From NCBI GenBank assembly GCA_963783785.1, contig CAWAOQ010000004.1, forward strand, positions 1-64,000: a DNA stretch of 64,000 nt. Direction: 5' to 3'. The position numbers were made by a program, and so were the translations under genes. Below the pieces are notes generated by a model. The model worked only from the letters and a program-made list of their open reading frames with translations, did no database searches and had not been told where the DNA came from. Shown piece by piece: positions 47,783-58,665 of the stretch. Each line of letters starts with the position of its first letter. Within the stretch, counting starts at the first letter, position 1. This DNA comes from CADEEN01 sp963783785. GTDB taxonomy: Bacteria; Pseudomonadota; Gammaproteobacteria; Burkholderiales; Burkholderiaceae_C.

Positions 47783-49321
47783 ATGCCTGCCGCCACCACC
47801 CCGATCCGCCGCGCCGACCTCGTCGAGAGCATCGCCGCCGCGCTGCAATACATCAGCTACTACCACCCTGCCGACTACATCGCCCACCTGGCCCGTGCCT
47901 ACGAGCGCGAGCAGAGCCCGGCGGCGAAGGATGCCATCGCGCAGATCCTGACCAACTCGCGCATGTGCGCCGAGGGCCACCGCCCGATCTGCCAGGACAC
48001 CGGCATCGTCAACGTCTTCCTCGATGTCGGGATGGACGTGCGATGGGACGGCTTCGCCAACGGCTCGCTCGAAGACGCCATCAACGAAGGCGTCAGCCGC
48101 GCCTATCTCGACCCCGACAACAAGCTGCGCGGCTCGGTACTGGCCGACCCGTTGTTCACGCGAAAGAACACCAAGGACAACACGCCGGCGGTGATCCACA
48201 CCCGGCTGGTGCCGGGCCGCACCGTCAGCATCAACGTCGCCGCCAAGGGCGGTGGCAGCGAGAACAAGAGCAAGTTCGCGATGCTCAACCCGAGCGACAG
48301 CGTGGTCGACTGGGTGATCAAGACCGTGCCGACGATGGGTGCCGGCTGGTGCCCACCGGGCATGCTCGGCATCGGCGTCGGCGGCACGGCCGAGAAGGCC
48401 ATGTTGATGGCCAAGCAGGCGCTGATGGATCCGATCGACATGCACGATCTGCTGGCCCGCGGCCCGGCCGACAAGACCGAGGAACTGCGCATCGAGCTCT
48501 ACACCAAGGTCAATGCGCTGGGCATCGGCGCGCAGGGGCTGGGCGGCCTGACCACCGTGCTCGACGTCAAGATCGCGACCTACCCGACCCATGCCGCCAG
48601 CCTGCCGGTGGCGATGATCCCGAACTGCGCAGCCACACGTCACGCCCACGTCGTACTCGACGGTTCGGGTGCGGTCTACCTCGAGCCGCCGAGCCTGGAC
48701 TTGTGGCCAGCCGTGCACTGGCAGCCCGACGTGAAGAAGAGCAAGCGTGTCAACCTCGACACGCTGACCAAGGCCGAGGTCGCCAGCTGGCAGCCCGGCG
48801 ACACATTGCTGCTCAACGGCAAGATGCTGACGGGCCGTGACGCCGCGCACAAGCGCATCCAGGACATGCTGGCCAAGGGCGAGAAGCTGCCGGTGGACTT
48901 CACCGACCGCGTCATCTACTACGTCGGCCCGGTCGACCCGGTGCGCGACGAAGTCATGGGTCCGGCCGGCCCGACGACCGCGACGCGGATGGACAAGTTC
49001 ACCGAGATGATGCTGGCCCAGACCGGCCTCATCGGCATGATCGGCAAGGCCGAGCGCGGGCCCGTCGCGATCGAGGCGATCAAGAAGCACAAGAGCGCCT
49101 ACCTGATGGCCGTCGGCGGCGCCGCATACCTCGTGGCCAAGGCCATCAAGCAGGCCAAGGTCGTCGGCTTCGCCGACCTCGGCATGGAAGCGATCTACGA
49201 GTTCGACGTGAAAGACATGCCGGTCACGGTGGCAGTGGATGCCAACGGCACCAGCGTCCACGACACCGGGCCCAAGGAATGGGCGGCCAAGATCGGCAAG
49301 ATCCCGGTCGTCGTCGCCTGA
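47783..49321 (+). CDS. fumA: Class I fumarate hydratase (Fe-S)
   Basis: 512 residues of the iron-sulfur dependent fumarase class. The N-terminal alpha domain has the cluster Cys in SRMCAEGHRPICQDTG, the second in IPNCAATRH and a third near AGWCPPG. The C-terminal beta domain (LLNGKMLTGRDAAHKR, YYVGPVDP, GPTTATRMD) is fused. It hydrates fumarate to malate in the citric acid cycle and is oxygen sensitive, unlike class II FumC. The ATG at 47783 is favoured by alignment; the region before it (47551-47782) shows no gene. Confidence 0.95.
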   Translation: MPAATTPIRRADLVESIAAALQYISYYHPADYIAHLARAYEREQSPAAKDAIAQILTNSRMCAEGHRPICQDTGIVNVFLDVGMDVRWDGFANGSLEDAINEGVSRAYLDPDNKLRGSVLADPLFTRKNTKDNTPAVIHTRLVPGRTVSINVAAKGGGSENKSKFAMLNPSDSVVDWVIKTVPTMGAGWCPPGMLGIGVGGTAEKAMLMAKQALMDPIDMHDLLARGPADKTEELRIELYTKVNALGIGAQGLGGLTTVLDVKIATYPTHAASLPVAMIPNCAATRHAHVVLDGSGAVYLEPPSLDLWPAVHWQPDVKKSKRVNLDTLTKAEVASWQPGDTLLLNGKMLTGRDAAHKRIQDMLAKGEKLPVDFTDRVIYYVGPVDPVRDEVMGPAGPTTATRMDKFTEMMLAQTGLIGMIGKAERGPVAIEAIKKHKSAYLMAVGGAAYLVAKAIKQAKVVGFADLGMEAIYEFDVKDMPVTVAVDANGTSVHDTGPKEWAAKIGKIPVVVA

Positions 49322-49346
49322 CGCCAGCCTCAACCCAAGCCACAGC

Positions 49347-50681
49347 ATGTCCAGCCACATCCTGCAGTCCCTGCCCGTCGGCGAGCGCGTCGGCATCGCC
49401 TTTTCCGGGGGCCTCGATACCAGCGCGGCGGTGCACTGGATGCGCGCCAAGGGCGCGATCCCCTGTGCCTACACCGCCAACCTTGGCCAGCCCGACGAAA
49501 GCGACTACGACGAGATCCCTCGCAAGGCCAAGGCCTATGGCGCCGACATCGCCCGCCTCGTCGACTGCCGCGCCCAACTCGTCGCCGAAGGTATCGCTGC
49601 GATCCAGTGCGGTGCGTTCCACATCAGCACCGGCGGTGCCACCTACTTCAACACCACGCCGCTCGGGCGTGCCGTGACCGGCACCGCGCTGGTGGTGGCG
49701 ATGCGCGAGGACGGCGTCAATATCTGGGGCGACGGCAGCACCTACAAGGGCAACGACATCGAGCGTTTCTACCGCTACGGCCTGCTCGCGAATCCTTCGC
49801 TGCGTATCTACAAGCCGTGGCTCGACCAGCGTTTCATCGACGAGCTCGGCGGCCGGACCGAGATGAGCGAGTACCTGATCGCCGCCGGCTTCGACTACAA
49901 GATGAGCGTCGAGAAGGCCTATTCGACCGACTCCAACATGCTCGGCGCGACGCACGAGGCCAAGCACCTCGAGTTCCTCGCCAATGGCCTGCACATCGTC
50001 ACGCCGATCATGGGCGTGGCGTTCTGGCGCGAGGACGTCGCGGTCAGGGCCGAAACCGTCAGCGTGCGCTTCGAAGACGGCCAGCCGGTGGCACTGAACG
50101 GCCGGACGTTCGCCAGCGCGGTCGCGTTGTTCGAGGAAGCCAACCGCATCGGTGGCCGCCACGGCCTGGGGATGTGCGACCAGATCGAAAACCGCATCAT
50201 CGAAGCCAAGAGCCGCGGCATCTACGAGGCGCCGGGCATGGCGCTGCTGCATATCGCGTACGAGCGGCTCGTGACCGGCATCCACAACGAAGACACGATC
50301 GAGCAATACCGCAACAACGGGCGCCGCCTCGGCCGGCTGCTCTACCAAGGCCGCTGGTTCGATCCGCAGTGCCTGATGCTGCGCGAAACGGCCCAACGCT
50401 GGGTTGCGCGCGCGGTCACCGGCGAAGTGACACTCGAGTTGCGCCGCGGCAACGACTACTCGATCATGGACACGACGAGCCCGAACCTCACCTATCACCC
50501 CGAGCGCCTGACGATGGAAAAGGGCGAAGGCGCCTTCACGCCCGCCGACCGCATCGGCCAGTTGACGATGCGCGACCTCGACATCGCCGACACTCGCCAC
50601 AAGCTCGGCGTGTACAGCAAGGTCGGGCTGATCGGCGCCGGCAGCGAAGGCGCGATACCGCTGCTCGGCCAAGGCGACTGA
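49347..50681 (+). CDS. argG: Argininosuccinate synthase
   Basis: 444 residues of the longer (E. coli-like) ArgG type: ATP loop RVGIAFSGGLDTSAAV, citrulline and aspartate sites in ANLGQPDESDYDEIPRKA and GATYFNTTPLGRAV, and GDGSTYKGNDIERFYRYG. It joins citrulline and aspartate in arginine synthesis. The ATG at 49347 gives the family N-terminus; the frame upstream overlaps fumA without homology. It is 25 bases after fumA and converges with the MscS gene. Confidence 0.97.
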   Translation: MSSHILQSLPVGERVGIAFSGGLDTSAAVHWMRAKGAIPCAYTANLGQPDESDYDEIPRKAKAYGADIARLVDCRAQLVAEGIAAIQCGAFHISTGGATYFNTTPLGRAVTGTALVVAMREDGVNIWGDGSTYKGNDIERFYRYGLLANPSLRIYKPWLDQRFIDELGGRTEMSEYLIAAGFDYKMSVEKAYSTDSNMLGATHEAKHLEFLANGLHIVTPIMGVAFWREDVAVRAETVSVRFEDGQPVALNGRTFASAVALFEEANRIGGRHGLGMCDQIENRIIEAKSRGIYEAPGMALLHIAYERLVTGIHNEDTIEQYRNNGRRLGRLLYQGRWFDPQCLMLRETAQRWVARAVTGEVTLELRRGNDYSIMDTTSPNLTYHPERLTMEKGEGAFTPADRIGQLTMRDLDIADTRHKLGVYSKVGLIGAGSEGAIPLLGQGD

Positions 50682-50697
50682 CGCCGCAGCAGCCGCG

Positions 50698-51957
50698 TTA
50701 CGGCGCCTGGTGCACCACCCGCTGCGGGAACGGAATCTCCACCCCGGCGGCATTCAGCGTGCGCAGCAGCGCGAGATTGACGTCGCTCCTGACGTTGCCC
50801 TGGCCATTTTCCGGGTCGCCGATCCAGAACAGTACCGCCAGGTCCAGGCCGTCGGCGCCAAAGCCGGCCAATTGCACCCCAGGGGCAGGCGCAGCCAGCA
50901 CTCTCGGCACGGCGGCCACCGCGGCGGCCAGACGCGGCAGCAGCGCGTCGAGGTCCGTGCCGTAGGCCACCTGCAGCGTGGTCGTGATCGACACCTGCGG
51001 ATCGGCCAGCGACGAGTTCTCGACGCGCTGCGTGATCAGCATCTCGTTGGGCACGATCGACTCGCGACCATTGAGCGCGCGGATCACCGTGTAGCGGGTG
51101 TTGATGTCGGTGACGCGGCCTTCGAAGTTGTCGACCTTGACCATGTCGCCGATGCGCAGCGAACGCTCCGCCAGGATCACGAAACCGCTGACATAGTTGG
51201 CGGCCAGCTTCTGCAGGCCGAAACCGAGCCCGACGCCAACGGCGCCGCCGAGCACGCTCAGCGCACCCAGCGGGATGCCGGCCGCCGACAGTGCCAGCAA
51301 CAGGCCCACCAGCAACAGCAGCGCCCGCGTGGCATTGGCGGCGATCTTGCGCAGCGACAGGTTGTCGGCGGCGCCGGCCAGCAGGCGAGCCTCGATCGCG
51401 GCCGAGACCCACAGCACCGCGACCAGCACGGCGGCCGCCGACAGCGCGCCCTCGATCAGGCTGCGCAGCGACACGTCCACGCCACCGAGCTTCCAGTGGA
51501 TGGCCTCGAGTTCGCGCATCACCAGCGGCAGCAAGCCGGTGACCCACAGCACCAGCACGCCCCACACCAGCCAGGACAGCGTGCGTTCGAGCATGCGCAC
51601 CGCATGCGATGTCGGGAACGCCACGTGCAGCACGCGCACCGCGATGCGAATCACCACCAGCGACGCCAGGATCGGCACGGCGATATGCAGCAAGGCGACC
51701 GGCAGCGAGGCCTTCAGCGCCCAGCGTGCGGCCAGTGCGCACAGCAGCGCCGCCACCGGAAACAGCACCCCGTCGACGATGCGCGCCCCGAACCAGATGC
51801 TGTTCGGGCGGCGCTGCGGGTCGAGGCTCGCGCGGGCCAGGCGGACCATCAACCAAGACAGGCCGAGGCAGGCGGCCAGAACCACCATCTCGATCAGTAC
51901 GCTGGGCCGCAACAAGGCGGCCAGCCAGGCGTCGAAGTCCTCGGCCGGCGCGGCCAT
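50698..51957 (-). CDS. MscS-family mechanosensitive channel
   Basis: 419 residues. Several N-terminal helices lead to the pore-lining TM3 (GAVGVGLGFGLQKLAANYVSGFVIL) with the Gly/Ala packing of MscS, then the cytoplasmic beta domain (ERSLRIGDMVKVDNFEGRVTDINTRYTVI, ESIVPNEMLI). It opens on hypo-osmotic shock or membrane tension. It has one or two extra N-terminal helices compared with E. coli MscS (286 residues), so it is nearer the YbdG/YnaI type. Confidence 0.92.
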   Translation of the reverse strand: MAAPAEDFDAWLAALLRPSVLIEMVVLAACLGLSWLMVRLARASLDPQRRPNSIWFGARIVDGVLFPVAALLCALAARWALKASLPVALLHIAVPILASLVVIRIAVRVLHVAFPTSHAVRMLERTLSWLVWGVLVLWVTGLLPLVMRELEAIHWKLGGVDVSLRSLIEGALSAAAVLVAVLWVSAAIEARLLAGAADNLSLRKIAANATRALLLLVGLLLALSAAGIPLGALSVLGGAVGVGLGFGLQKLAANYVSGFVILAERSLRIGDMVKVDNFEGRVTDINTRYTVIRALNGRESIVPNEMLITQRVENSSLADPQVSITTTLQVAYGTDLDALLPRLAAAVAAVPRVLAAPAPGVQLAGFGADGLDLAVLFWIGDPENGQGNVRSDVNLALLRTLNAAGVEIPFPQRVVHQAP

Positions 51958-52032
51958 GTCAGTACCGCCCGGCCGTCCGAAGGTGCTGACGCGCCTCCTG
52001 GGTGCAGCGAACGAAGTGAGCTTGGGGCCGTT

Positions 52033-52971
52033 TCATCCGAGGTCGCCGAGCACGCGCAGGTGCGCGGCCACGCTGCGCGCAAGGGCACTCAGGTTGTAGC
52101 CACCCTCCAGGCACGACACGATGCGGCCCTGCGCATGGCGCGCGGCCACTTCGACCATGCGTCGCGTGATCCAGGCGTAGTCGGCCTCGACGAGGCCGAG
52201 CTGGCCCAGGTCGTCCTCGCGGTGGGCATCGAAGCCCGCCGAAATGAAGATCATCTGCGGCTTGAATTCCTCCAGGCGCGGTAGCCACATCGCCTCGATC
52301 GCCTCACGCACCTCGGGTCCACGCGCATAGGGTGGGATCGGCACGTTGACCATGTTGGTGCCCTTGGGCACCGCGCCGCTGTAGGGATACAGCGGATGCT
52401 GGAAGAAGCTGGCCATCAGGACGCGGTCATCGCCGGCAATGATGTCTTCGGTGCCATTGCCGTGGTGCACGTCGAAGTCGATGATCGCCACCCGTTCGAG
52501 CCCGCGCACATCCAGCGCATGGCGCGCCGCCACCGCGACGTTGTTGAAGAAGCAAAAGCCCATCGCCTGGTCGCGGGTGGCGTGGTGGCCGGGCGGCCGC
52601 ACGGCGCAAAAGGCGTTGACCACCTCGCCGTCGAGCACCGCATCGGTGGCCGCCACTGCCGCACCTGCGGCGCGCAGCGCCGCGCCCCAGGTGCCTGGGC
52701 CGGCGCTGGTGTCGGGGTCCAGCGCATGGTGCTCGCCACTGGCCGCCAGCGGCTCGGCCAGCGCTTGCAGCTCGCGCACGTGCGACGCGGTGTGCGCGCG
52801 TTCGAGCTGCGCCAGTGTCGCCAGCGGCGCCTCTCGATGGTCCAGCGCATTGGCCAGGCCAACGGCGATCAGGTGGTCGTTGATCGCGTCCAGGCGCTGC
52901 GGGCACTCGGGGTGGCCGCGGCCCATGTCGTGGACGCGGCAATCGGCGTGGCTGTAAAAGGCGGTGGTCAT
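52033..52971 (-). CDS. Histone-deacetylase-like amidohydrolase
   Basis: 312 residues of the class II HDAC-like bacterial group (acetylpolyamine amidohydrolase/AcuC relatives). Motifs: HDMGRGHPECPQRLDAI, RPPGHHATRDQAMGFCFFNN (catalytic His-His), IIDFDVHHGNGTEDI (zinc Asp/His) and SAGFDAH (zinc Asp), with the Tyr in LEGGYNL. It probably deacetylates small amines or lysines; the substrate is not known. The ATG at 52971 is used; the frame upstream overlaps the divergent MoxR gene. Confidence 0.92.
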   Translation of the reverse strand: MTTAFYSHADCRVHDMGRGHPECPQRLDAINDHLIAVGLANALDHREAPLATLAQLERAHTASHVRELQALAEPLAASGEHHALDPDTSAGPGTWGAALRAAGAAVAATDAVLDGEVVNAFCAVRPPGHHATRDQAMGFCFFNNVAVAARHALDVRGLERVAIIDFDVHHGNGTEDIIAGDDRVLMASFFQHPLYPYSGAVPKGTNMVNVPIPPYARGPEVREAIEAMWLPRLEEFKPQMIFISAGFDAHREDDLGQLGLVEADYAWITRRMVEVAARHAQGRIVSCLEGGYNLSALARSVAAHLRVLGDLG

Positions 52972-53004
52972 GGCAATCGAATGAATTCGGGTATGGTGCC
53001 GCGC

Positions 53005-53936
<932 letters not shown>

Positions 53937-53940
<4 letters not shown>

Positions 53941-54893
53941 TCGGTACCGCCCGCTCTCGCCTGCGCCGATGGTGGCAAGCGCGCCACCCGCGCACCGACA
54001 GCTGGACGCTGACCCAGCGCAACATCTACATCGTGCCCACCGGCGCCGGCTTCGTCTTCGCGCTGGTGCTGGCGGTGATGCTGCTGGCAGCCATCAACTA
54101 CCAGTTGAACCTCGGCTATGTGCTGACGTTCCTGCTTGCCGGGGCCGGCTTCGTGTCGATGCACCTGACGCACAACACGCTGCGCGGTCTGACCTTGCAC
54201 CTGAAGCCGCCGCAGCCGGGGTTTGCCGGCGAAGCGCTGGTGCTCGAGGTCGTGTTGACCAGCCCGAACCGGCTGCAGCACGGCGTCGGCCTCGGTTTCG
54301 AAGACGCCGGCGACCGCAGCCACGATGTTTTCGTCGACGTGCCCGCCGGTGGCCAGGCCAGCGCGCACCTGGCCTTCGTGCCGCCGCATCGCGGCCTGCA
54401 CGACGTGCCGACACTGCGTGCCGAAACGCGCTATCCGTTCGGCCTGTTCCGGGCCTGGACCGTATGGCGTCCTGCCGCGCGCGTGCTCGCCTGGCCGGCG
54501 CCCGAGCGGCCGGTGGCACCGCTGCCGGCGGCGCCCGCGGCAGCCGGCGAGACGGCGCAACGCCGGCCGAGCGACAGTGGCGAGTTCGAAGGCGTGCGCG
54601 CCTACCGTCGCGGCGACGCGTTGAAGCGCGTGGTCTGGAAGAAGGCGGCACGCACCGGCGAGCTGGTCAGCCGCGACACCAGCAGCGCACTGCAGCAGCA
54701 GCTGTGGCTGGACTGGCAGCTGGCCCACCTGCCCGGCACCGAGCCACGCCTGGCGCGGCTGGCGGCCTGGGTGCTGGCTGCCGAGGCGGCCGGCGTCGCG
54801 CACGGCCTGCGCCTGCCGGGCATCGAGATCGCGCCCGGCAGCGGCAGTGCGCACCAGCGACGCAGCCTGGACGCCTTGGCGTTGTGGTCATGA
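53937..54893 (+). CDS. DUF58 membrane protein, MoxR partner
   Basis: 318 residues. Two membrane helices (VPTGAGFVFALVLAVMLLAAINY and LGYVLTFLLAGAGFVSM), a beta-rich domain, then the DUF58 motif GEFEGVRAYRRGDALKRVVWKKAARTGEL. The domain is often von Willebrand A-like. A GTG at 53937 overlaps the moxR stop (GTGA); no ATG is available nearby. The three-gene set MoxR/DUF58/TgpA recurs in proteobacteria with unknown overall role. Confidence 0.9.
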
Positions 54894-57035
54894 GCAGCCC
54901 TCACCCCACCCCTCACCCGCCGGCGGGCGAGGGAGCGCGCGCCGCTCCGTCGCCCCTGTACGCGGGAGCGAGGGTCGGCGTGAGGGGCATTGCACCCTGG
55001 CTGCCAAGGTGGCCAGGCTGGGCGCACCTGCCACGCGACGCGCGCGATGTGCTGTTCCTGCTGGCGGTGATCGTCTGGACGCTGGCACCGCATTTCGCGC
55101 ACCTTCCGGCCTGGGTGCCCGGGCTGACTGCGGCGGTTGTCCTCTGGCGCGCCTGGCTCGCGGTGGCCAACGCCGCATTGCCGGGGCGCTGGCCGTTGAT
55201 CGTGGTGCTGCTGCTCGCCATGGCCCTGACCTTCTGGAGCCACCGCACGCTGCTCGGCAAGGACGCCGGCGTCACGCTGCTGGTGGTGCTGATGGTGCTG
55301 AAGACGCTCGAGCTGCGGGCGCGGCGTGATGCGCTGGTGGTGTTCTTCCTCGGCTTCTTCATCGTCCTGACCAATTTCCTCTATTCGCAGACCCTGGCGG
55401 TGGCGGCGGCCATGCTGGTGTCGGTCTGGGGCCTGCTCGCGGCGCTGGTGCTGGCGCACATGCCGGTCGGGCGGCCTTCGCTGGCGCGCGCCGGCGCAGT
55501 GGCCGCCAAGGCTGCGCTTCTCGGCGCGCCGATCATGGTCGTGCTGTTCATGCTCTTTCCGCGCCTGGCGCCGCTGTGGGCCGTGCCGCAGGACACGCTG
55601 GCCAAGACCGGCCTGTCGGGCAGTCTGCGCATGGGCGGCATTGCCGAGTTGGCAATCGACGAGAGCGTCGCGTTTCGCGTGCGCTTCCTCGGCGGTACAC
55701 GGCCGACGCCGGATGCGCTGTACTGGCGCGGCCCGGTGCTGTCGCGCTTCGACGGCGTCGAGTGGAATCGGATCGAGTCCCCGTTTGCGGGCGGTTCCGG
55801 CCGTGGCGCGCAATTGCGCGTGCAGGGTCGCCGCAGTGGCCTACGAAATGACGCTCGAACCGAGCCGGCTGCCGCTGCTGCCGCTGCTCGAAGCCACCCC
55901 GGCCAGCGATGGCGACGCGCCGCGCATCGACGGCCTGCGCGCCTTCCTGCGCAGCGACCTGCAATGGGCGACCGAACGCGCGGTCACCGACCGCGTGCGG
56001 CTGACGGCCCGCGCCTACCTCGATCACCGCCACGGACCGCGCGACGAGACGCTGTCGTTGCGGGACCATGTCGAACTGCCGGCCGGCTTCAACCCGCGCA
56101 CGCTGGCCTGGGCCCAGGCACTGCGCAGCGACCCGCGTTACGCCAGCGCCACACCTGAACAACTCGTGCAGGCCGTGATGTCGGTCATCCGCAGCGGCTT
56201 CACCTACACGCTGACACCCGGCAGCTACGGCGACGACGACGGTCGCCACGCCATCGACGAGTTCTGGCTCGACCGCAAGCAGGGGTTCTGCGAGCACTTC
56301 TCGACCGCCTTCGTGGTCGTGATGCGGGCACTCGACATTCCGGCGCGCATCGTCACCGGCTACCAGGGCGCCGATCCCGAACTGCAGGACGGCTACCACG
56401 TCGTGCGCAACAGCCATGCCCACGCCTGGGCCGAGGTCTGGCTGGCCGGCCGCGGCTGGGTACGCGTCGACCCGACCGCCGCCGTGGCGCCCGAGCGCGT
56501 GGTGGCCAGCCGTTCGCTGCGGCCGCAGCCCGGCGTCGTCGCCGGCGCGATCGCCGCTGTCAATCCGGTGCTGATGGCACAGCTGCGCTCGGCGTGGGAG
56601 CAGGTCAACAACCGCTGGAATCAGTGGGTCCTCAACTACTCGCGCTCGCAGCAGTTCGACCTGCTGGAGAAGTTGGGCGTGCGTTCGCCGAGCTGGGAAG
56701 ACCTGGCCTACCTGCTGATCGCCCTGCTCAGCGGCGGCAGCCTGGCCGGCGCAGCCTGGGCCTGGTGGGATCGTCACCGCCGCGACCCCTGGCAGCGTCT
56801 GCGCACGCGCCTGCAACGCCAGCTGGCCACGCTCGGCATCGATGCTGCATCGCACGAGCCGCCGCGCGCGCTGGCCACTCGTGTGCGCCAGCATCTGGGC
56901 GCGCGCGGCGAGCCGGTGGCGGCGCAGCTCGAGTCGCTCGACCGCTTGCGTTATGGCCGCCGCGCCGCGGCGAGGCCCGATCCGGCATGGTGGCGCCAGT
57001 TCAGCAACGCCGTCGCGGCGACACGGCCGCGATAA
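54890..57035 (+). pseudogene. TgpA-like transglutaminase membrane protein, one frameshift
   Basis: N-terminal part with at least five helices (to about residue 240, FMLFPRLAPLWAV), then a DUF3488-like stretch up to RVQG. Near 55836-55842 the frame is lost; the rest continues in the next frame: VAYEMTLEPSRL, transglutaminase core KQGFCEHFSTAFVVVMRALDIP (Cys), SHAHAWAEVW (His) and DPTAAV, a final helix and a DUF4129-like tail. Dropping one T near 55839 joins the two. The ATG at 54890 overlaps the DUF58 stop. Its first 35 codons lie in a REP-like repeat. Role in cell envelope maintenance is likely but not proven. Confidence 0.85.
54898..54988 (+). repeat. REP-like palindromic element inside the TgpA coding region
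   Basis: The ends CCCTCAC (54898-54904) and GTGAGGG (54980-54986) are inverted, and the interior has further inverted GCGGGCGAGGG/CCCTCGC-type stretches. Such CCCTCACCCC...GGGTGAGGG elements are common dispersed repeats of GC-rich proteobacteria. In frame it is read as a Pro/Gly/Ala-rich peptide (SPHPTPHPPAGEGARA). Confidence 0.65.
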
Positions 57036-57042
57036 TTCAGCC

Positions 57043-58167
57043 ATGCGTCCTCGTCCTCGCCGCGGGCCCGCCGGTGCTGCGGCCGCAATGGCCACGGCGC
57101 TCGTCGTCTCGCTCGCCGCCACCGGCTCAGCCGGCACAGGAACCGCCGCGCCAGCGGCATCGCTTCAGGCGTCGCCAACAAGCCGACGGCGCGCCGCTGC
57201 GGTGCCGTACGGTGAACGCGAGGACGTGATGCGCTTCGCCGACGAACTGGCCGAGCGCCACCCCGGCCTCGACGCCGATTGGCTGCGCGCACAACTGACG
57301 CAGGCGCGGTTCGAGCCCGCGCGTCGCGCGCCTGATCATGCCGCCGCCGGCCGGCACGGCGAAGAACTGGGCCGCCTATCGCGCCCGCTTCGTCGAGCGC
57401 GAGCGCATCGCTGCCGGTGTGGCTTTCTGGCACGCCAACCAAGCCTGGCTCACGCTGGCCGAAGACCGCTGGGGCGTGCCCCCGAATTGATCGTCGGCAT
57501 CGTCGGCGTCGAGACCTTCTACGGCCGCATCATGGGCGGCTACCGCACTCTCGATGCGCTGGCCACGCTGGCCTTTGATTTTCCGACGGGCCGTCGCGAC
57601 CGCGCGCCGTTCTTCCGCGAACAACTCGAGGAGTTGCTGCTGTGGTGCCACCGCGAGGGCCGCGATCCACAGGGCGTGGTCGGCTCGTTCGCCGGCGCTG
57701 TCGGGTTGCCGCAGTTCATGCCGGGCAGCATCGCCCGCTACGGCGTCGACTTCGACGAAGACGGCCGTATCGACCTGATGGACAGCGCCAACGCCGCCGA
57801 CGTGATCGGCAGTGTGGCTCACTACCTGGCCGCGTTCGGCTGGCAGCGTGGCATGCCCACCCACTACCGGGTCGCCGTCCCGGTCGACGTGGTCGACCGC
57901 GCCATGCTGCTGGCACCCGACATCGTGCCGAGCTTCACCGCAGCGCAGTTCGCAGAGCGCGGCGCCGAATTGCCACTGCAGGCTCGCGATCACGAAGGCC
58001 TGCTGGCGCTGGTCGAACTGCAGAACGGCAGCGCCGCGCCGACCTATCTGGCCGGCACCAGCAACTTCTACGCCGTCACCCGCTACAACTGGTCGAGCTA
58101 CTACGCGATGGCAGTGATCGAACTCGGATCGGCGGTCGGCCGGCTTGCCAACCGCGCGACACCCTGA
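57043..58167 (+). CDS. mltB: Lytic murein transglycosylase B-like, two compensating frameshifts
   Basis: Signal peptide with a helix AAMATALVVSLAATGSAG, then the MltB domain: VETFYGRIMGGYRTLDALATLAFD (catalytic Glu), GAVGLPQFMPGSIARYGVDFDEDG and SNFYAVTRYNWSSYYAMAVIEL. Between 57316 and 57483 the visible frame is nonsense (Arg/His-rich). The neighbouring frame reads RLIMPPPAGTAKNWAAYRARFVERERIAAGVAF and so on, the family sequence. One base too many near 57319 and one missing in a C-run near 57479-57483 would explain it. The total frame is restored, so the ORF stays open. It cuts peptidoglycan to 1,6-anhydro ends. Confidence 0.85.
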   Translation: MRPRPRRGPAGAAAAMATALVVSLAATGSAGTGTAAPAASLQASPTSRRRAAAVPYGEREDVMRFADELAERHPGLDADWLRAQLTQARFEPARRAPDHAAAGRHGEELGRLSRPLRRARAHRCRCGFLARQPSLAHAGRRPLGRAPELIVGIVGVETFYGRIMGGYRTLDALATLAFDFPTGRRDRAPFFREQLEELLLWCHREGRDPQGVVGSFAGAVGLPQFMPGSIARYGVDFDEDGRIDLMDSANAADVIGSVAHYLAAFGWQRGMPTHYRVAVPVDVVDRAMLLAPDIVPSFTAAQFAERGAELPLQARDHEGLLALVELQNGSAAPTYLAGTSNFYAVTRYNWSSYYAMAVIELGSAVGRLANRATP

Positions 58168-58238
58168 ACCGAGCGGGGCCTGCGCCAGCACGCTCAGCCA
58201 CTGACCGCGCGCGAATCCCGCTCCGGTGCTGTGCGGTC

Positions 58239-58658
58239 TCAGCCGACCAACGCACGCAGCCAGTCGGGCAGCGGCACCGACTTCTGCGCCCGGAAATCGG
58301 TCCACACCGTCTTGCTGCCGCCCTCGGCATAGATCACACCCGGATGGTCGGTGCGCTCGAGCGTGACGTAGGTGTCGAAGCTCGAGCGGCCGGGGTTGGT
58401 GACGTAGTGCCTGGCCAGCACGTCGCCCGGGAACTCGAGCTGGCGGATGAAGTTGCAGAACGCATTCACGATCACGCAGCCCTGCCCGTCCGGGTTGGGC
58501 GGCGCGCCGATCCTGAACAGCCACTCCAGGCGCGTGATCTCGATGTAGCGGAAATAGATGGTGTTGTTGACGTGGCCCATCGCGTCCATGTCGCCCCAGC
58601 GTATCGGGATGACCATCTCGTGGGTCAGCTTCTTGTCGGCGGGAACGTGAAATCGCAT
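58239..58658 (-). CDS. 4HBT-type acyl-CoA thioesterase
   Basis: 139 residues of hotdog fold: VIPIRWGDMDAMGHVNNTIYFRYIEITRLEWL, where the Asp and the following Gly-His-Val-Asn stretch form the active site of 4-hydroxybenzoyl-CoA thioesterase-like enzymes. It probably hydrolyses a short or medium acyl-CoA. The ATG at 58658 is chosen; the frame upstream overlaps yceH. It is the last gene of the SDR-yceH-thioesterase run. Confidence 0.92.
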   Translation of the reverse strand: MRFHVPADKKLTHEMVIPIRWGDMDAMGHVNNTIYFRYIEITRLEWLFRIGAPPNPDGQGCVIVNAFCNFIRQLEFPGDVLARHYVTNPGRSSFDTYVTLERTDHPGVIYAEGGSKTVWTDFRAQKSVPLPDWLRALVG

Positions 58659-58665
58659 GCCGTGC

